Positions 16,165 to 24,196 of a stretch of DNA of 64,000 nt are shown piece after piece. Within the stretch, counting starts at the first letter, position 1. Every line of letters begins with the position of its first letter. The translations under genes were made by a program, and so were the position numbers. The DNA is taken from contig NZ_JIBE01000008.1 in assembly GCF_000620465.1 (NCBI RefSeq), positions 1 through 64,000 of the forward strand. The letters are read 5' to 3'. The notes below the pieces were generated by a model. That model ran no database searches. It saw only the letters and a list, made by a program, of their open reading frames with translations, and was not told the DNA's origin. Source of the DNA: Ralstonia sp. UNC404CL21Col (GTDB taxonomy: Bacteria; Pseudomonadota; Gammaproteobacteria; Burkholderiales; Burkholderiaceae).

Positions 16165-16782
16165 TCAGCCGACGTACAGCAGGATGCTGACGAACTGGCA
16201 CGCACTGCCGGCCAGCACGAACAGGTGCCAAATGCCGTGGAAGTGCCGCACCTTCTCGTCAAAGAGGAAGAAGCCGATGCCGGCCGTGTAAAGCGCGCCA
16301 CCCGCCACCAGCCACCACAGGCCCGGGGCGGGCAGCGCCGCCGCCAGCGGCCCCATGGCAATCAGCACCAGCCAGCCCATCACCACGTAGATCAGCAGCG
16401 AGAACAAGCGCGTGCGGCGGCCGATCCAGAGTTCCTGCGCAATGCCGATGGCCGCCAGCGCCCAGTTGATGCCGAACAGCGCCCAGCCCCAGGGGCCGCG
16501 CAATGTCACCAGCGCAAACGGCGTGTAGCTACCGGCGATCAACAGATAGATGGCGCAGTAGTCGAGCCGCTGGAAGATGCTTTTGGCCGGCCCGCGCAGG
16601 CTGTGATACAGCGTGGAGATGGTGTAGAGCAGGACGAGCGTCGTGCCGTAGACCACGGAGCTGACGACCTTCCAAGCGTCGTGGTGCAGGGCGGACGACG
16701 TTACCAGAACGGCCATGCCAGCGGCGGCAAGGATGGCCCCGGCCAGGTGGCTGAAGCCGTTGAAACGTTCTCCCCGATACAT
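16165..16782 (-). CDS. hemolysin III / TrhA family membrane protein
   Basis: 205 aa with seven predicted hydrophobic helices. HlyIII/PAQR-family markers: GERFNGFSHLAGA at the N terminus, the conserved Ser and His of TISTLYHSL, GSYTPFAL, and C-terminal FHGIWHLFVL with its metal-binding histidines. Bacterial TrhA proteins influence membrane fluidity; 'hemolysin' is a historical name and does not imply virulence. It is divergent from arfB with a 43-bp gap and converges on fadD. Confidence 0.9.
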   Translation of the reverse strand: MYRGERFNGFSHLAGAILAAAGMAVLVTSSALHHDAWKVVSSVVYGTTLVLLYTISTLYHSLRGPAKSIFQRLDYCAIYLLIAGSYTPFALVTLRGPWGWALFGINWALAAIGIAQELWIGRRTRLFSLLIYVVMGWLVLIAMGPLAAALPAPGLWWLVAGGALYTAGIGFFLFDEKVRHFHGIWHLFVLAGSACQFVSILLYVG

Positions 16783-16813
16783 ACGCGGATCTCCAGAAAA
16801 AACGGGTTCTCCC

Positions 16814-16819
16814 TACAAT
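16814..16819 (+). promoter_or_regulatory. possible -10 element of arfB (leaderless start)
   Basis: TACAAT ends six bases before the ATG of arfB. If it is the -10 box, transcription starts at or next to the ATG and the mRNA is leaderless. In agreement, no Shine-Dalgarno sequence precedes the ATG. No good -35 hexamer is seen at the usual spacing, so support is limited. Confidence 0.35.
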
Positions 16820-16825
16820 GCCCCA

Positions 16826-17260
16826 ATGCCTGGCACCGATCTCAAAATCACCCCCCAATTGTCTATTCCGGAGTCCGAACTGGTCGAGCGCTTTGTGCGC
16901 GCAAGCGGAGCGGGTGGGCAAAACATCAACAAGGTATCGACGGCGGTGGAGTTGCGCTTTGACATCGCCCAATCGCCGTCGTTGCCGGAGGCATTGCGGG
17001 CTCGCCTGTTGGGAAAGCGCGACCGACGCTTGACCGACCAGGGCGTGATTGTGATTGATGCACAACGGTTTCGCACGCAGGACCGCAACCGCCAGGATGC
17101 GCGTGAACGTCTGGTCGCGTTCATCGCGACGGGGCTTTTGGTGCCGAAGTCGCGGATCGCCACCAAGCCTACGCGCGCTTCCAAGACGCGCCGTCTGGAA
17201 GGCAAGCGCGCGCGTGGCGACGTCAAGCGTGGTCGCTCGGGTCGCCACTCGTGGGATTAA
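16826..17260 (+). CDS. arfB: peptidyl-tRNA hydrolase, ribosome rescue factor ArfB
   Basis: 144 aa. ArfB (YaeJ) enters stalled ribosomes and hydrolyses peptidyl-tRNA. It has the catalytic motif GAGGQNINKV (GGQ at 30-32) in a class I release-factor domain. The C-terminal tail is rich in Lys and Arg (RASKTRRLEGKRARGDVKRG); in the family this tail sits in the mRNA channel. The start at 16826 gives the normal N terminus (MPGTDLKITPQLSIPE). No ribosome-binding site is visible. The gene converges on the MFS gene, 21 bp away, with no hairpin between them. Confidence 0.94.
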   Translation: MPGTDLKITPQLSIPESELVERFVRASGAGGQNINKVSTAVELRFDIAQSPSLPEALRARLLGKRDRRLTDQGVIVIDAQRFRTQDRNRQDARERLVAFIATGLLVPKSRIATKPTRASKTRRLEGKRARGDVKRGRSGRHSWD

Positions 17261-17281
17261 GCGCGTCGCTATGCGGGCTGC

Positions 17282-18598
17282 TTACATCAGCCGGGTATCA
17301 CGCGTCTCGCGCATGCAGAGCACGCCGATGAGGCTGACCACCGCCGCCGCCGACACATACATGCCGACCCAGCTCAGGCCGCCTTGCTCAGCCAGCTTTT
17401 GCGCGATGTACGGCGCAATCGAGGCACCCAGAATGCCGCCCAGGTTGTACGACACGCCGGCGCCCGTGTAGCGCACGTTGGTCGGGAACAGCTCCGGCAG
17501 CAGCGCGCCCATCGGTGCGAAGGTCACGCCCATCAGGAACAGCTCGATGATGAGGAACAGCGCCACCAGCGGCGTCTGCCCACTCCCCAGCAGCGGCGCC
17601 ATCGTGAAGCCCGACAAAATGGCTGCGACGATGCCGACGATCAGCACCGGCTTGCGGCCAAAGCGATCCGACGCCCACGCTGACAGCGGCGTCGCCAGCC
17701 CCATGAACACCACGGCCAGGCACAGCAGCCCCAGGAAGCTCGGGCGCGAGAAGTGCAGCGTGCCGACGCCGTACGACAGCGAAAACACCGTCGAGATATA
17801 GAACAGCGTGTAGCAGACGACCATGGCCAGCGCGCCCAGGAGCGTCGGCCACCAGTGGCGTGCCAGCAGTTCGGCGACGGGCACCTTCACGCGTTCGTGC
17901 CGATCGATGGCCGCCTGGAAGGCCGGTGTCTCGGCGATCTTCAATCGCACATACAGCCCCAGCGCCACGAGCACGGCGCTCACCAGGAAAGGCACGCGCC
18001 AGCCCCAGCTGCGGAACTGCTCGTCCGATAGGGCGATCGCCAGGCCAAAGAACAGCCCGTTCGATGCCAGGAAGCCGACCGACGGTCCCAACTGCGGAAA
18101 CATGCCAAACCAGCCGCGCTTGCCCGCCGGCGCGTTCTCGGTTGCCAGCAGGGCCGCGCCGCCCCATTCACCGCCCAGGCCGATGCCCTGGCCGAAGCGC
18201 AGGATGCACAGCAGGATCGGTGCGAGTGTGCCGATGCTGTCGTATCCGGGCACGAACCCGATCAGCGTGGTCGAAATGCCCATCACCAATAGAGACGCCA
18301 CCAGCGTTGATTTGCGCCCGATGCGATCGCCAAAGTGACCAAAGAGGAACGAGCCGATCGGCCGCGCGATAAACGCGATCCCGAACGTGACGAATGCCGA
18401 CAGCGCCTGCGCCGTGGCGGACCCGTGAGGAAAGAAGACGGGGCCGATCACCAGCGCCGCGGCGGTCGCATAGACATAGAAATCGTAGAACTCGATGGCC
18501 GTGCCGATGAAGCTCGCAAAGACGATGCGCGAGCGGCTGGCGTCGGTAGCTGGATCGGCGGCGGGCGTGGCCATGGCGGAGGAAGTCGAAGAGGGCAT
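17282..18598 (-). CDS. MFS transporter, metabolite:proton symporter family
   Basis: 438 aa with 12 hydrophobic segments. MHS-family signatures: FASFIGTAIEFYDFYVYATA near the N terminus, FGHFGDRIGRKSTL after the second helix, and RFGQGIGLGGEWGGAALLATE. Relatives carry alpha-ketoglutarate, shikimate, proline/betaine or dicarboxylates with protons; the substrate cannot be told here. Start supported by the purine-rich CAGGGAGAC upstream. It lies 87 bases downstream of the Bug-type binding protein on the same strand, probably in one transcription unit. Confidence 0.9.
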   Translation of the reverse strand: MPSSTSSAMATPAADPATDASRSRIVFASFIGTAIEFYDFYVYATAAALVIGPVFFPHGSATAQALSAFVTFGIAFIARPIGSFLFGHFGDRIGRKSTLVASLLVMGISTTLIGFVPGYDSIGTLAPILLCILRFGQGIGLGGEWGGAALLATENAPAGKRGWFGMFPQLGPSVGFLASNGLFFGLAIALSDEQFRSWGWRVPFLVSAVLVALGLYVRLKIAETPAFQAAIDRHERVKVPVAELLARHWWPTLLGALAMVVCYTLFYISTVFSLSYGVGTLHFSRPSFLGLLCLAVVFMGLATPLSAWASDRFGRKPVLIVGIVAAILSGFTMAPLLGSGQTPLVALFLIIELFLMGVTFAPMGALLPELFPTNVRYTGAGVSYNLGGILGASIAPYIAQKLAEQGGLSWVGMYVSAAAVVSLIGVLCMRETRDTRLM

Positions 18599-18685
18599 GC
18601 AGGTCTCCCTGGGACGTTGCGTTGTTGTCGTTATGAAGGCCGCCCATTGTGCGCGCGGCGGGCGGCGTGCTCAATGGCTGCGCGG

Positions 18686-19711
18686 TCAATCCACCTTTGC
18701 GCCCGAGGCCTTCACGACCGCGGCCCACTTCGCCGTCTCGGCACGGATGTGCGCGGCGAACTGCTCGGGCGTGTCGCCCACGGGCTCGGCGCCTTGCGCT
18801 TCGAGCTTCTCCTTGACGGCGGGGCTTGCCAGCGATTTCGCCACCGCCTGCTGGATGCGCGACACGATGGCCGGCGGCGTGCCGGCTGGCGCCAGCAGCC
18901 CGAACCACGAACTCGCCTCGTATTGAGGCAGGCCGGCGGCTTGCGCGACGGTTGGCACACCGGGCAGCGCCGGCGAGGGTTTGGCGCTCGTGACGGCCAG
19001 CGCCTTCAGCTTGCCGCCCTTGATCTGCGGCATGGCCGAGGGCAGGTTGTCGAACATCAGGTCCATCGTGCCGCCGATCAGATCGGTCAGCGCTGGACCG
19101 CTGCCCTTGTACGGCACGTGGACCATGCTCGTGCCCGTCTGCGTCTTGAACAGCTCGCCGGCCAGATGGATCGACGTTCCGTTACCCGACGACGCCATGT
19201 TCAGCTTGCCCGGATTGGCCTTCGCGTAGTCGATGAGGTCCTTCACCGAGTTGATCTTGTTCTTCTGCGCAAAGGCCGGGTTGACCACCAGCACGTTCGG
19301 CACGGAGGCCACCAGCGTGATCGGCGCAAAGTCATTGATCGGATCGAAACCCAGCCGCACGCCGTTCTGCGAGTACAGGGTCTGATTGATGGCGTGCGTG
19401 CCGACCGTGCCCATCAGCAGCGTGTAGCCGTCGGGCGCGGCCTTGGCCACGAGCGTCGAGCCGATGTTGCCGCCCGCACCGGGCCGGTTGTCGACGATGA
19501 CGTTCCAGCCGGCGCCGCGCGTGAGTTCTGCCGCGACGGCGCGCGCCAGGATGTCGGTCGTGCCGCCCGGCGTGAACGGCACGACGATGGTGATCGGCTT
19601 GGCTGGATACGACGGGGTTTGCGCCGCCGCAGGCAACGTGATGACGCCGGCAGCAGCACCGGCAAGGGCTGCGCGCAGCAAGGTGCGGCGCAGCGTGCAA
19701 GGCACGGTCAT
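18686..19711 (-). CDS. Bug family / TTT-type periplasmic binding protein
   Basis: 341 aa. A secreted receptor of the tripartite tricarboxylate transporter class, greatly expanded in Burkholderiales. Signal peptide of about 31 residues ([20 protein letters not shown], cleavage near PAAAQ). The mature part has the family pattern [20 protein letters not shown], then [12 protein letters not shown] and PDGYTLLMG. The ATG at 19711 is chosen because it begins the signal peptide; the frame is open to 19864 over unrelated sequence. No tctA/tctB permease is nearby, so it is an orphan receptor, paired only with an MFS gene. Confidence 0.92.
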   Translation of the reverse strand: MTVPCTLRRTLLRAALAGAAAGVITLPAAAQTPSYPAKPITIVVPFTPGGTTDILARAVAAELTRGAGWNVIVDNRPGAGGNIGSTLVAKAAPDGYTLLMGTVGTHAINQTLYSQNGVRLGFDPINDFAPITLVASVPNVLVVNPAFAQKNKINSVKDLIDYAKANPGKLNMASSGNGTSIHLAGELFKTQTGTSMVHVPYKGSGPALTDLIGGTMDLMFDNLPSAMPQIKGGKLKALAVTSAKPSPALPGVPTVAQAAGLPQYEASSWFGLLAPAGTPPAIVSRIQQAVAKSLASPAVKEKLEAQGAEPVGDTPEQFAAHIRAETAKWAAVVKASGAKVD

Positions 19712-19762
19712 GTCTCCTCCGATGATGTTTTTGGGTCGGCACAGCATAGCGCGCGGCCATGC

Positions 19763-19785
19763 AAAAAGGCACCCGAAGGTGCCTT
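19763..19785 (-). terminator. porin gene terminator
   Basis: Stem AAGGCACC (19766-19773) with GGTGCCTT (19778-19785) and loop CGAA. On the minus strand it is followed by a U-run, 48 bases past the porin stop codon. It separates the porin from the binding-protein gene. Confidence 0.8.
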
Positions 19786-19832
19786 CCTGCGCCCGCCAAG
19801 GAGAGGGGCGGCGGGCAAAACCAAAGCGTGCG

Positions 19833-21011
19833 TCAGAACTTGTGGCGCACGCCGATCGCCACACCGACCTGGTTATCCGAGTTCGGCGTGATGAAGTACG
19901 TCTGCGATGCAGCCGGCAGGTAGCCCACCGAGGTCTGCGCGCCCGTTGCCGGGTTCGTCACATAGCCGATCGAATCCCAGTTCAGCGACGCATTGCGCGC
20001 ATACGCCGCGCTCAGGTACACGTCGGTGCGCTTGGAGAAGTTGTAGTCGGCGATGAACTGCCACTGCTGCGGGTTGCGCGGGTTGACCGTTGCGCCGCCG
20101 ATGGTCGCTTCCTTGATGTTGTCGTAGTAGTACGCCAGCGTCAGGCCCAGGGCAGGCGTCACCTGGTAGTTCACGCCAGCCCAGTAGTAATCGTCGCGGT
20201 GCGGCAGCAGCGCCAGCGTGGCGCCAGACGAAGCCGTGTCGGTCTTGCCGTAGCGATAGCCGCCCATGACCTTGACGGGCCCCACCGTGTAGCTCGCGGC
20301 GATGGCGGCGCGCTTGTCCTTGGCGTACTCGTTGCCGGGGCCGCCCAGGGCTTCGGCTGCCGTCAGGACCTTCACTTCGTCATAGGCGATACCCAGGCCG
20401 AACGGGCCGCCAAAGTAGTTTGCGCCCACGCCGTACGCCGAGTTGGCGGTCTGGCTGCCGGCGCGCTCGCCGAACGACCAGTGGCCTTCCACGGTCAGCG
20501 GGCCGAATGCGCCGGTGTACTTGATGACGTTGTCTTCGCGGAAGTTCGGGCCCAGCTGGCCGACCACCGGCTCATACTGCGTGGCGTAACCGGTCGGCGA
20601 GAAGTTCGCCATCATGTCGAAGATCGTGGTGTATTGCCGGCCCAGCGTGATCTTGCCCCAGTTGCCCTGCAAGCCGACAAACGCCTGGCGGCCGAACAGG
20701 CGCCCGCCCTGCTGCAGCGTGCCGGTGTCCATGCCGTAGCCCGACTCCAGCACGAACAGGCCCTTGAGACCGCCACCGATGTCTTCAACGCCGCGCAAGC
20801 CCCAGCGATTGGAAGACAGCCCGCCGGCCTGCATCGCCAGGCGCGAACCGCTGCTGCCCGGTATGACCACCCCTGCAGCCGTCACGGCTTGCGCGTGGTT
20901 GACGTACTCAACGTTGGCGTCGACCACGCCATACAGCGTCACACTCGACTGAGCCTGCGCAACACCTGCAAATGTGCCCAGCACTGCCAATGCCAGCAGC
21001 GATTTCTTCAT
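19833..21011 (-). CDS. outer membrane porin (betaproteobacterial type)
   Basis: 392 aa. A trimeric 16-strand general porin: signal peptide [20 protein letters not shown], then [17 protein letters not shown], the standard start of Gram_neg_porins in Burkholderiales, with alternating beta-strand patterns throughout. It ends in the C-terminal Phe needed for outer-membrane insertion ([10 protein letters not shown]). A large family with many paralogues; ion preference cannot be stated. Upstream, 21012-21170 has short dyads that may be regulatory. Confidence 0.93.
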   Translation of the reverse strand: MKKSLLALAVLGTFAGVAQAQSSVTLYGVVDANVEYVNHAQAVTAAGVVIPGSSGSRLAMQAGGLSSNRWGLRGVEDIGGGLKGLFVLESGYGMDTGTLQQGGRLFGRQAFVGLQGNWGKITLGRQYTTIFDMMANFSPTGYATQYEPVVGQLGPNFREDNVIKYTGAFGPLTVEGHWSFGERAGSQTANSAYGVGANYFGGPFGLGIAYDEVKVLTAAEALGGPGNEYAKDKRAAIAASYTVGPVKVMGGYRYGKTDTASSGATLALLPHRDDYYWAGVNYQVTPALGLTLAYYYDNIKEATIGGATVNPRNPQQWQFIADYNFSKRTDVYLSAAYARNASLNWDSIGYVTNPATGAQTSVGYLPAASQTYFITPNSDNQVGVAIGVRHKF

Positions 21012-21391
21012 CGGTCGGTCTCCAGATCTTTATTTATTGGGTTCGGTGGCAGGCAGACCCTCCGTTCTCGTCTTCCCGCCCCATGACTTTCAAACGAAGT
21101 CGCTGACTAATGTAGCAACGGGTTGCAGGCGTCGGTCGAAATTTGCGAACGAATGTTCGTAAACGCGCGTTTGCTGTCTGATCCCGGCAACAGGCTGTTT
21201 CCGAATTCGAAATAGATCGAGGATGTCCGCCGCCGATTCCTTGCGGTTTTAGATGCGATCCGCGCGCCCGCAGGGTTATCCCGTACAGTAGTGTTTGGTC
21301 AGCCGGTTTCTGACTGCGCGCAAAGTCCTTCGCCATGTCGGCCTTACAATGGCGATTGCGCCGCACGCCATTGCCGACGGCGCCTGTACTT
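21012..21391. other. 380-bp intergenic region between porin and coq7
   Basis: No gene is visible. The porin side carries two small dyads: GCAACGGGTTGC around 21115-21126 and ACGAATGTTCGT at 21149-21160. Either could bind a regulator. On the coq7 side, TACAAT at 21345-21350 could be a -10, but there is no convincing -35. The A+T content is higher near the porin, as expected for its promoter. Confidence 0.45.
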
Positions 21392-22045
21392 ATGCTCGAC
21401 CGCTTCCTCTCCGAATTCGACCGCGCCTTGCGCGCTGTGGCGGGCGTCACCCGCGCCAGCCGACCGAACCCCGCCGATGCCGTCATCGCCTCCGCCGCCT
21501 CCGCGGATACGGCTGATGCTGCCGCCAAGCTTGCCGAGGCTGACCGCCGCCATGCCGCCGGCCTGATGCGCGTGAACCATGTCGGCGAGGTCTGCGCCCA
21601 GGCCCTGTATCAGGGGCAAGCCCTGTTTGCACGGGATCCGGCCATCCGGGCTCAGCTCGACGAAGCCGCTCGCGAAGAAGAAGACCACCTCGCCTGGTGC
21701 GCCCAGCGTTTGCAGGAGTTGAACGACCGCCCGAGCCTCCTGAACCCGCTCTGGTATGCCGGCGCCTTTGCGATCGGCGCGGTGGCCGGGCGCCTCGGCG
21801 ACAAGATCAGCCTCGGTTTCGTTGCGGAGACCGAGCGCCAAGTGGAGCATCACCTCGACGGCCATCTCGACAAGTTGCCCGAACAGGACTCCCGCTCGCG
21901 TGCCATCGTCGCCCAGATGCGTGACGACGAAATCCGCCACGGCGATAACGCGCGCCAAGCGGGCGGCATCGAGTTGCCTGCGCCCATCCGCCAAGCCATG
22001 CGCGCTGCGTCGCGCGTCATGACGGCCACCGCCTACCGCATTTGA
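21392..22045 (+). CDS. coq7: demethoxyubiquinone hydroxylase
   Basis: 217 aa. Coq7 performs the last hydroxylation in ubiquinone synthesis with a carboxylate-bridged diiron centre. The ferritin-like four-helix ligands are present: Glu66 in [12 protein letters not shown], the EEEDHLAW motif (Glu96, His99), ERQVEHHL and [10 protein letters not shown]. The ATG at 21392 is preferred over one at 21335 because family members usually begin at about this point ([13 protein letters not shown]), but the longer form cannot be excluded. The monocistronic gene ends before a GC-rich hairpin (22118-22142). Confidence 0.93.
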   Translation: MLDRFLSEFDRALRAVAGVTRASRPNPADAVIASAASADTADAAAKLAEADRRHAAGLMRVNHVGEVCAQALYQGQALFARDPAIRAQLDEAAREEEDHLAWCAQRLQELNDRPSLLNPLWYAGAFAIGAVAGRLGDKISLGFVAETERQVEHHLDGHLDKLPEQDSRSRAIVAQMRDDEIRHGDNARQAGGIELPAPIRQAMRAASRVMTATAYRI

Positions 22046-22311
22046 CGCACGTCGCGGCTGACGCCCCGACGACAAATCGCACGCTCCTCCATTCGCCCGA
22101 GCGTTACCGCGAGCGATCAGCGCCCCCGCACAAGGGGCGCTGTCGCCTGCTGTTCTCTCACGTGGTTTCTACATAAACCACGCTATCTCCTTCATTTGAT
22201 TGAGAAAAGTCACGCACCCTTCTTGGGCGGGTGCGCTAAGTCATTGTTCTGATTGCAAATTTTCCGTCTCGCAGGCCTGTGCAAGCCTTGACCGCCTAAA
22301 GTCGTTCCTCT
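22046..22311. other. intergenic region before the dcw operon, two hairpins
   Basis: No gene is visible. A 9-bp stem CAGCGCCCC/GGGGCGCTG (22118-22142, 7-nt loop) may end the coq7 transcript, although no T-run follows. A second stem CGTGGTTT/AAACCACG (22161-22182, 6-nt loop) is more A+T-rich. Its arm GTGGTTT recurs in the fourth unit of the MraZ box at 22345, so it may be regulatory rather than a terminator. Confidence 0.5.
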
Positions 22312-22316
22312 AAAGT
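22288..22316 (+). promoter_or_regulatory. mraZ (dcw operon) promoter
   Basis: TTGACC (22288-22293), a 17-bp spacer and TAAAGT (22311-22316) make a sigma-70-type promoter. The start point near 22323 gives a leader of about 100 bases. The MraZ-box repeats begin inside the -10. Confidence 0.6.
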
Positions 22317-22350
22317 GGGAAACAGTGTCAGAAAGTGTAGTTTTGTGGTT
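22312..22350 (+). promoter_or_regulatory. putative MraZ box: four 10-bp direct repeats
   Basis: GTG occurs at 22315, 22325, 22335 and 22345, exactly every 10 bp, in the contexts AAAGTGGG, ACAGTGTC, AAAGTGTA and TTTGTGGT. MraZ is known to bind short direct repeats with 10-bp periodicity upstream of its own gene (TGGGN units in E. coli, AAAGTG units in mycoplasmas). The box covers the -10 and the predicted start point, which fits autorepression of the whole dcw operon. Confidence 0.75.
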
Positions 22351-22425
22351 TAAAGAGGCCGTTTGCGAGCCAGTTGACGACAAGGTGAGTGGCGATCAAG
22401 TCGCCGCGCGGAGAGAGAAACCAAC

Positions 22426-22854
22426 GTGTTCCAGGGTGCGTCAGCGCTGACGCTGGATGCCAAAGGGCGGATGTCCATTCCGTCGCGGCACCGCGAAGCG
22501 CTTCAGCTGCAGGCCGAGGGCCGGGTGACTGTGACCAAGCACCCGGACGGTTGCCTCATGCTGTTTCCGCGCCCGGAGTGGGAACGCTTCCGCGAGCGCA
22601 TCGCCGCCCTGCCGATGGAAGCCCACTGGTGGAAACGGATCTTCCTGGGCAGCGCCGCCGATGTCGAACTCGATACCGCCGGCCGCGTCCTCATCACCCC
22701 GGAACTGCGCGCGGCCGCCTCCCTTGAACGTGACGTGATGCTGCTCGGCATGGGCAGCCACTTCGAAGTCTGGGATGCCGCCACGTACACCGCGAAGGAG
22801 CAGGCCGCCATGGCGCAAGGCATGCCCGACGCCCTCAAGAATTTCTCCTTTTGA
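22426..22854 (+). CDS. mraZ: transcriptional regulator MraZ
   Basis: 142 aa, GTG start. MraZ forms a ring of AbrB-like double domains that binds DNA and represses the dcw operon. The N-terminal [20 protein letters not shown] and the second-half repeat [17 protein letters not shown] each show the family's DxxGR signature. GTG at 22426 is preferred because the family N terminus (MFQG) begins there and GGAGAGAG lies about 9 bases upstream. First gene of the cluster; rsmH follows after 9 bp. Confidence 0.95.
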   Translation: MFQGASALTLDAKGRMSIPSRHREALQLQAEGRVTVTKHPDGCLMLFPRPEWERFRERIAALPMEAHWWKRIFLGSAADVELDTAGRVLITPELRAAASLERDVMLLGMGSHFEVWDAATYTAKEQAAMAQGMPDALKNFSF

Positions 22855-22863
22855 TGACGCGCG

Positions 22864-23823
22864 ATGACAACCCAAGCCAGTACGGGACTGCGCCATCAAA
22901 CGGTGCTCTTAGACGAAGCGGTCGACGCGCTCATCTGGCGCGACGACGGCATCTATATCGATGGAACCTTCGGGAGGGGCGGGCACAGCCGGCGCATCCT
23001 GGAACGGCTGGGGCCCGGCGGCAGACTTGTCGCCTTCGACAAGGACCCGGCAGCAATCACCGAAGCGGGCACCGTAGAGGATGCCCGCTTCGCTATTGAG
23101 CATGACAGCTTCGCGCAGATGGCCCAGTGCCTGGACGCGCGCGGCGTGGAGCGGGTGGCTGGCGTGCTGCTCGATCTCGGCATCAGTTCGCCGCAGATCG
23201 ACGAAGGCGCACGCGGCTTCTCGTTCCGGATGGATGGCCCGCTCGACATGCGGATGGACACCACGCGCGGCATCACCGCAGCCCAATGGCTGGCCGAGGC
23301 TGATGAGCGCGACATTGCGAGGGTGATACGGGACTATGGGGAAGAACGGTTTGCTGTACAGATTGCAAAGGCGATTGTTGCTCGCCGGGGCCAATCCGGG
23401 GATCGAGGTCCTCTCGATCGCACATCCGAGCTTGCCGCGCTCGTGGCGCAAGCCGTCAAAACACGCGAGAAGGGCCAAGACCCTGCGACCCGCACCTTTC
23501 AAGCTTTACGGATTCACGTCAATCAAGAGCTTGCGGACCTCGAAACCGGTCTGAAGGCTGCCTTTGAACGCCTGGAACAGGGGGGACGTCTCGTCGTGAT
23601 CAGCTTCCATTCGCTGGAAGACCGCATCGTCAAGCGCTTCATGCAGGCTCTGGCGCGTCCGGAGCAATCCGCCGCGCCGGAGCTGCGTCGGGCGCCGCTG
23701 CGTGCGCATGAGTTGCCGGCGCCGCAGTTGCGCCTGCTTGGCCGTGTGAAGCCGTCGGAGGCCGAGGTGTCGGCCAACCCGCGTGCGCGCTCGGCCATCA
23801 TGCGCGTGGCCGAGCGTTGCTGA
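22864..23823 (+). CDS. rsmH: 16S rRNA (cytosine(1402)-N(4))-methyltransferase
   Basis: 319 aa. Methylates N4 of C1402 in 16S rRNA, using S-adenosylmethionine. The SAM-binding motif GTFGRGGHS (34-42), FDKD (58-61) and [12 protein letters not shown] are present, and [13 protein letters not shown] is the conserved C-terminal motif. The usual second gene of the dcw cluster. Between about 23310 and 23560 the codon choice departs from its neighbours (AGG, ATA, GTA, TTA and several CGG/GGG codons), although the protein stays on family pattern. Confidence 0.95.
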   Translation: MTTQASTGLRHQTVLLDEAVDALIWRDDGIYIDGTFGRGGHSRRILERLGPGGRLVAFDKDPAAITEAGTVEDARFAIEHDSFAQMAQCLDARGVERVAGVLLDLGISSPQIDEGARGFSFRMDGPLDMRMDTTRGITAAQWLAEADERDIARVIRDYGEERFAVQIAKAIVARRGQSGDRGPLDRTSELAALVAQAVKTREKGQDPATRTFQALRIHVNQELADLETGLKAAFERLEQGGRLVVISFHSLEDRIVKRFMQALARPEQSAAPELRRAPLRAHELPAPQLRLLGRVKPSEAEVSANPRARSAIMRVAERC

Positions 23824-23851
23824 CAGCTGCTGACTCGCGGAGACCCACGCC

Positions 23852-24196
23852 ATGAACCGCCTGAACATGTTCCTGCTGACCGCGCTGGTGCTGTGTGCGC
23901 TGTCGCTGGTCAACGCACAGCATCAGGCGCGGCAACTGTTTGTCGCGCTGGATCGTGCGCAGGCGGAAGAGAAGCAACTCAACACCGATTGGTCGCGTCT
24001 GCAATATGAGCAGAGCGCGCTGGGCAAGAGCGCTCGCATTGCCGACATCGCGAGCAGGCAGTTGAAGATGTCGCCCGCACAGGCGGGTCGCACGCAGTAT
24101 CTGCAGGGGTTTGCCGATTTGCCGGCCGCTGGGACGTCCTCGATGGCGTCCTCAGTGGAGGGCAGCGCGCCCACGGCTTCCGGAGTCCAGCCATGA
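23852..24196 (+). CDS. ftsL: cell division protein FtsL
   Basis: 114 aa, bitopic inner-membrane protein. A short cytoplasmic N terminus is followed by one transmembrane helix (LNMFLLTALVLCALSLVNA) and a periplasmic coiled-coil-like stretch (LDRAQAEEKQLNTDWSRLQY), ending in a low-complexity tail. In the family it forms the FtsQLB complex that activates FtsW-FtsI. Identification rests on topology, length and position between rsmH and ftsI; the sequence itself is poorly conserved. It overlaps ftsI by four bases. Confidence 0.9.
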   Translation: MNRLNMFLLTALVLCALSLVNAQHQARQLFVALDRAQAEEKQLNTDWSRLQYEQSALGKSARIADIASRQLKMSPAQAGRTQYLQGFADLPAAGTSSMASSVEGSAPTASGVQP

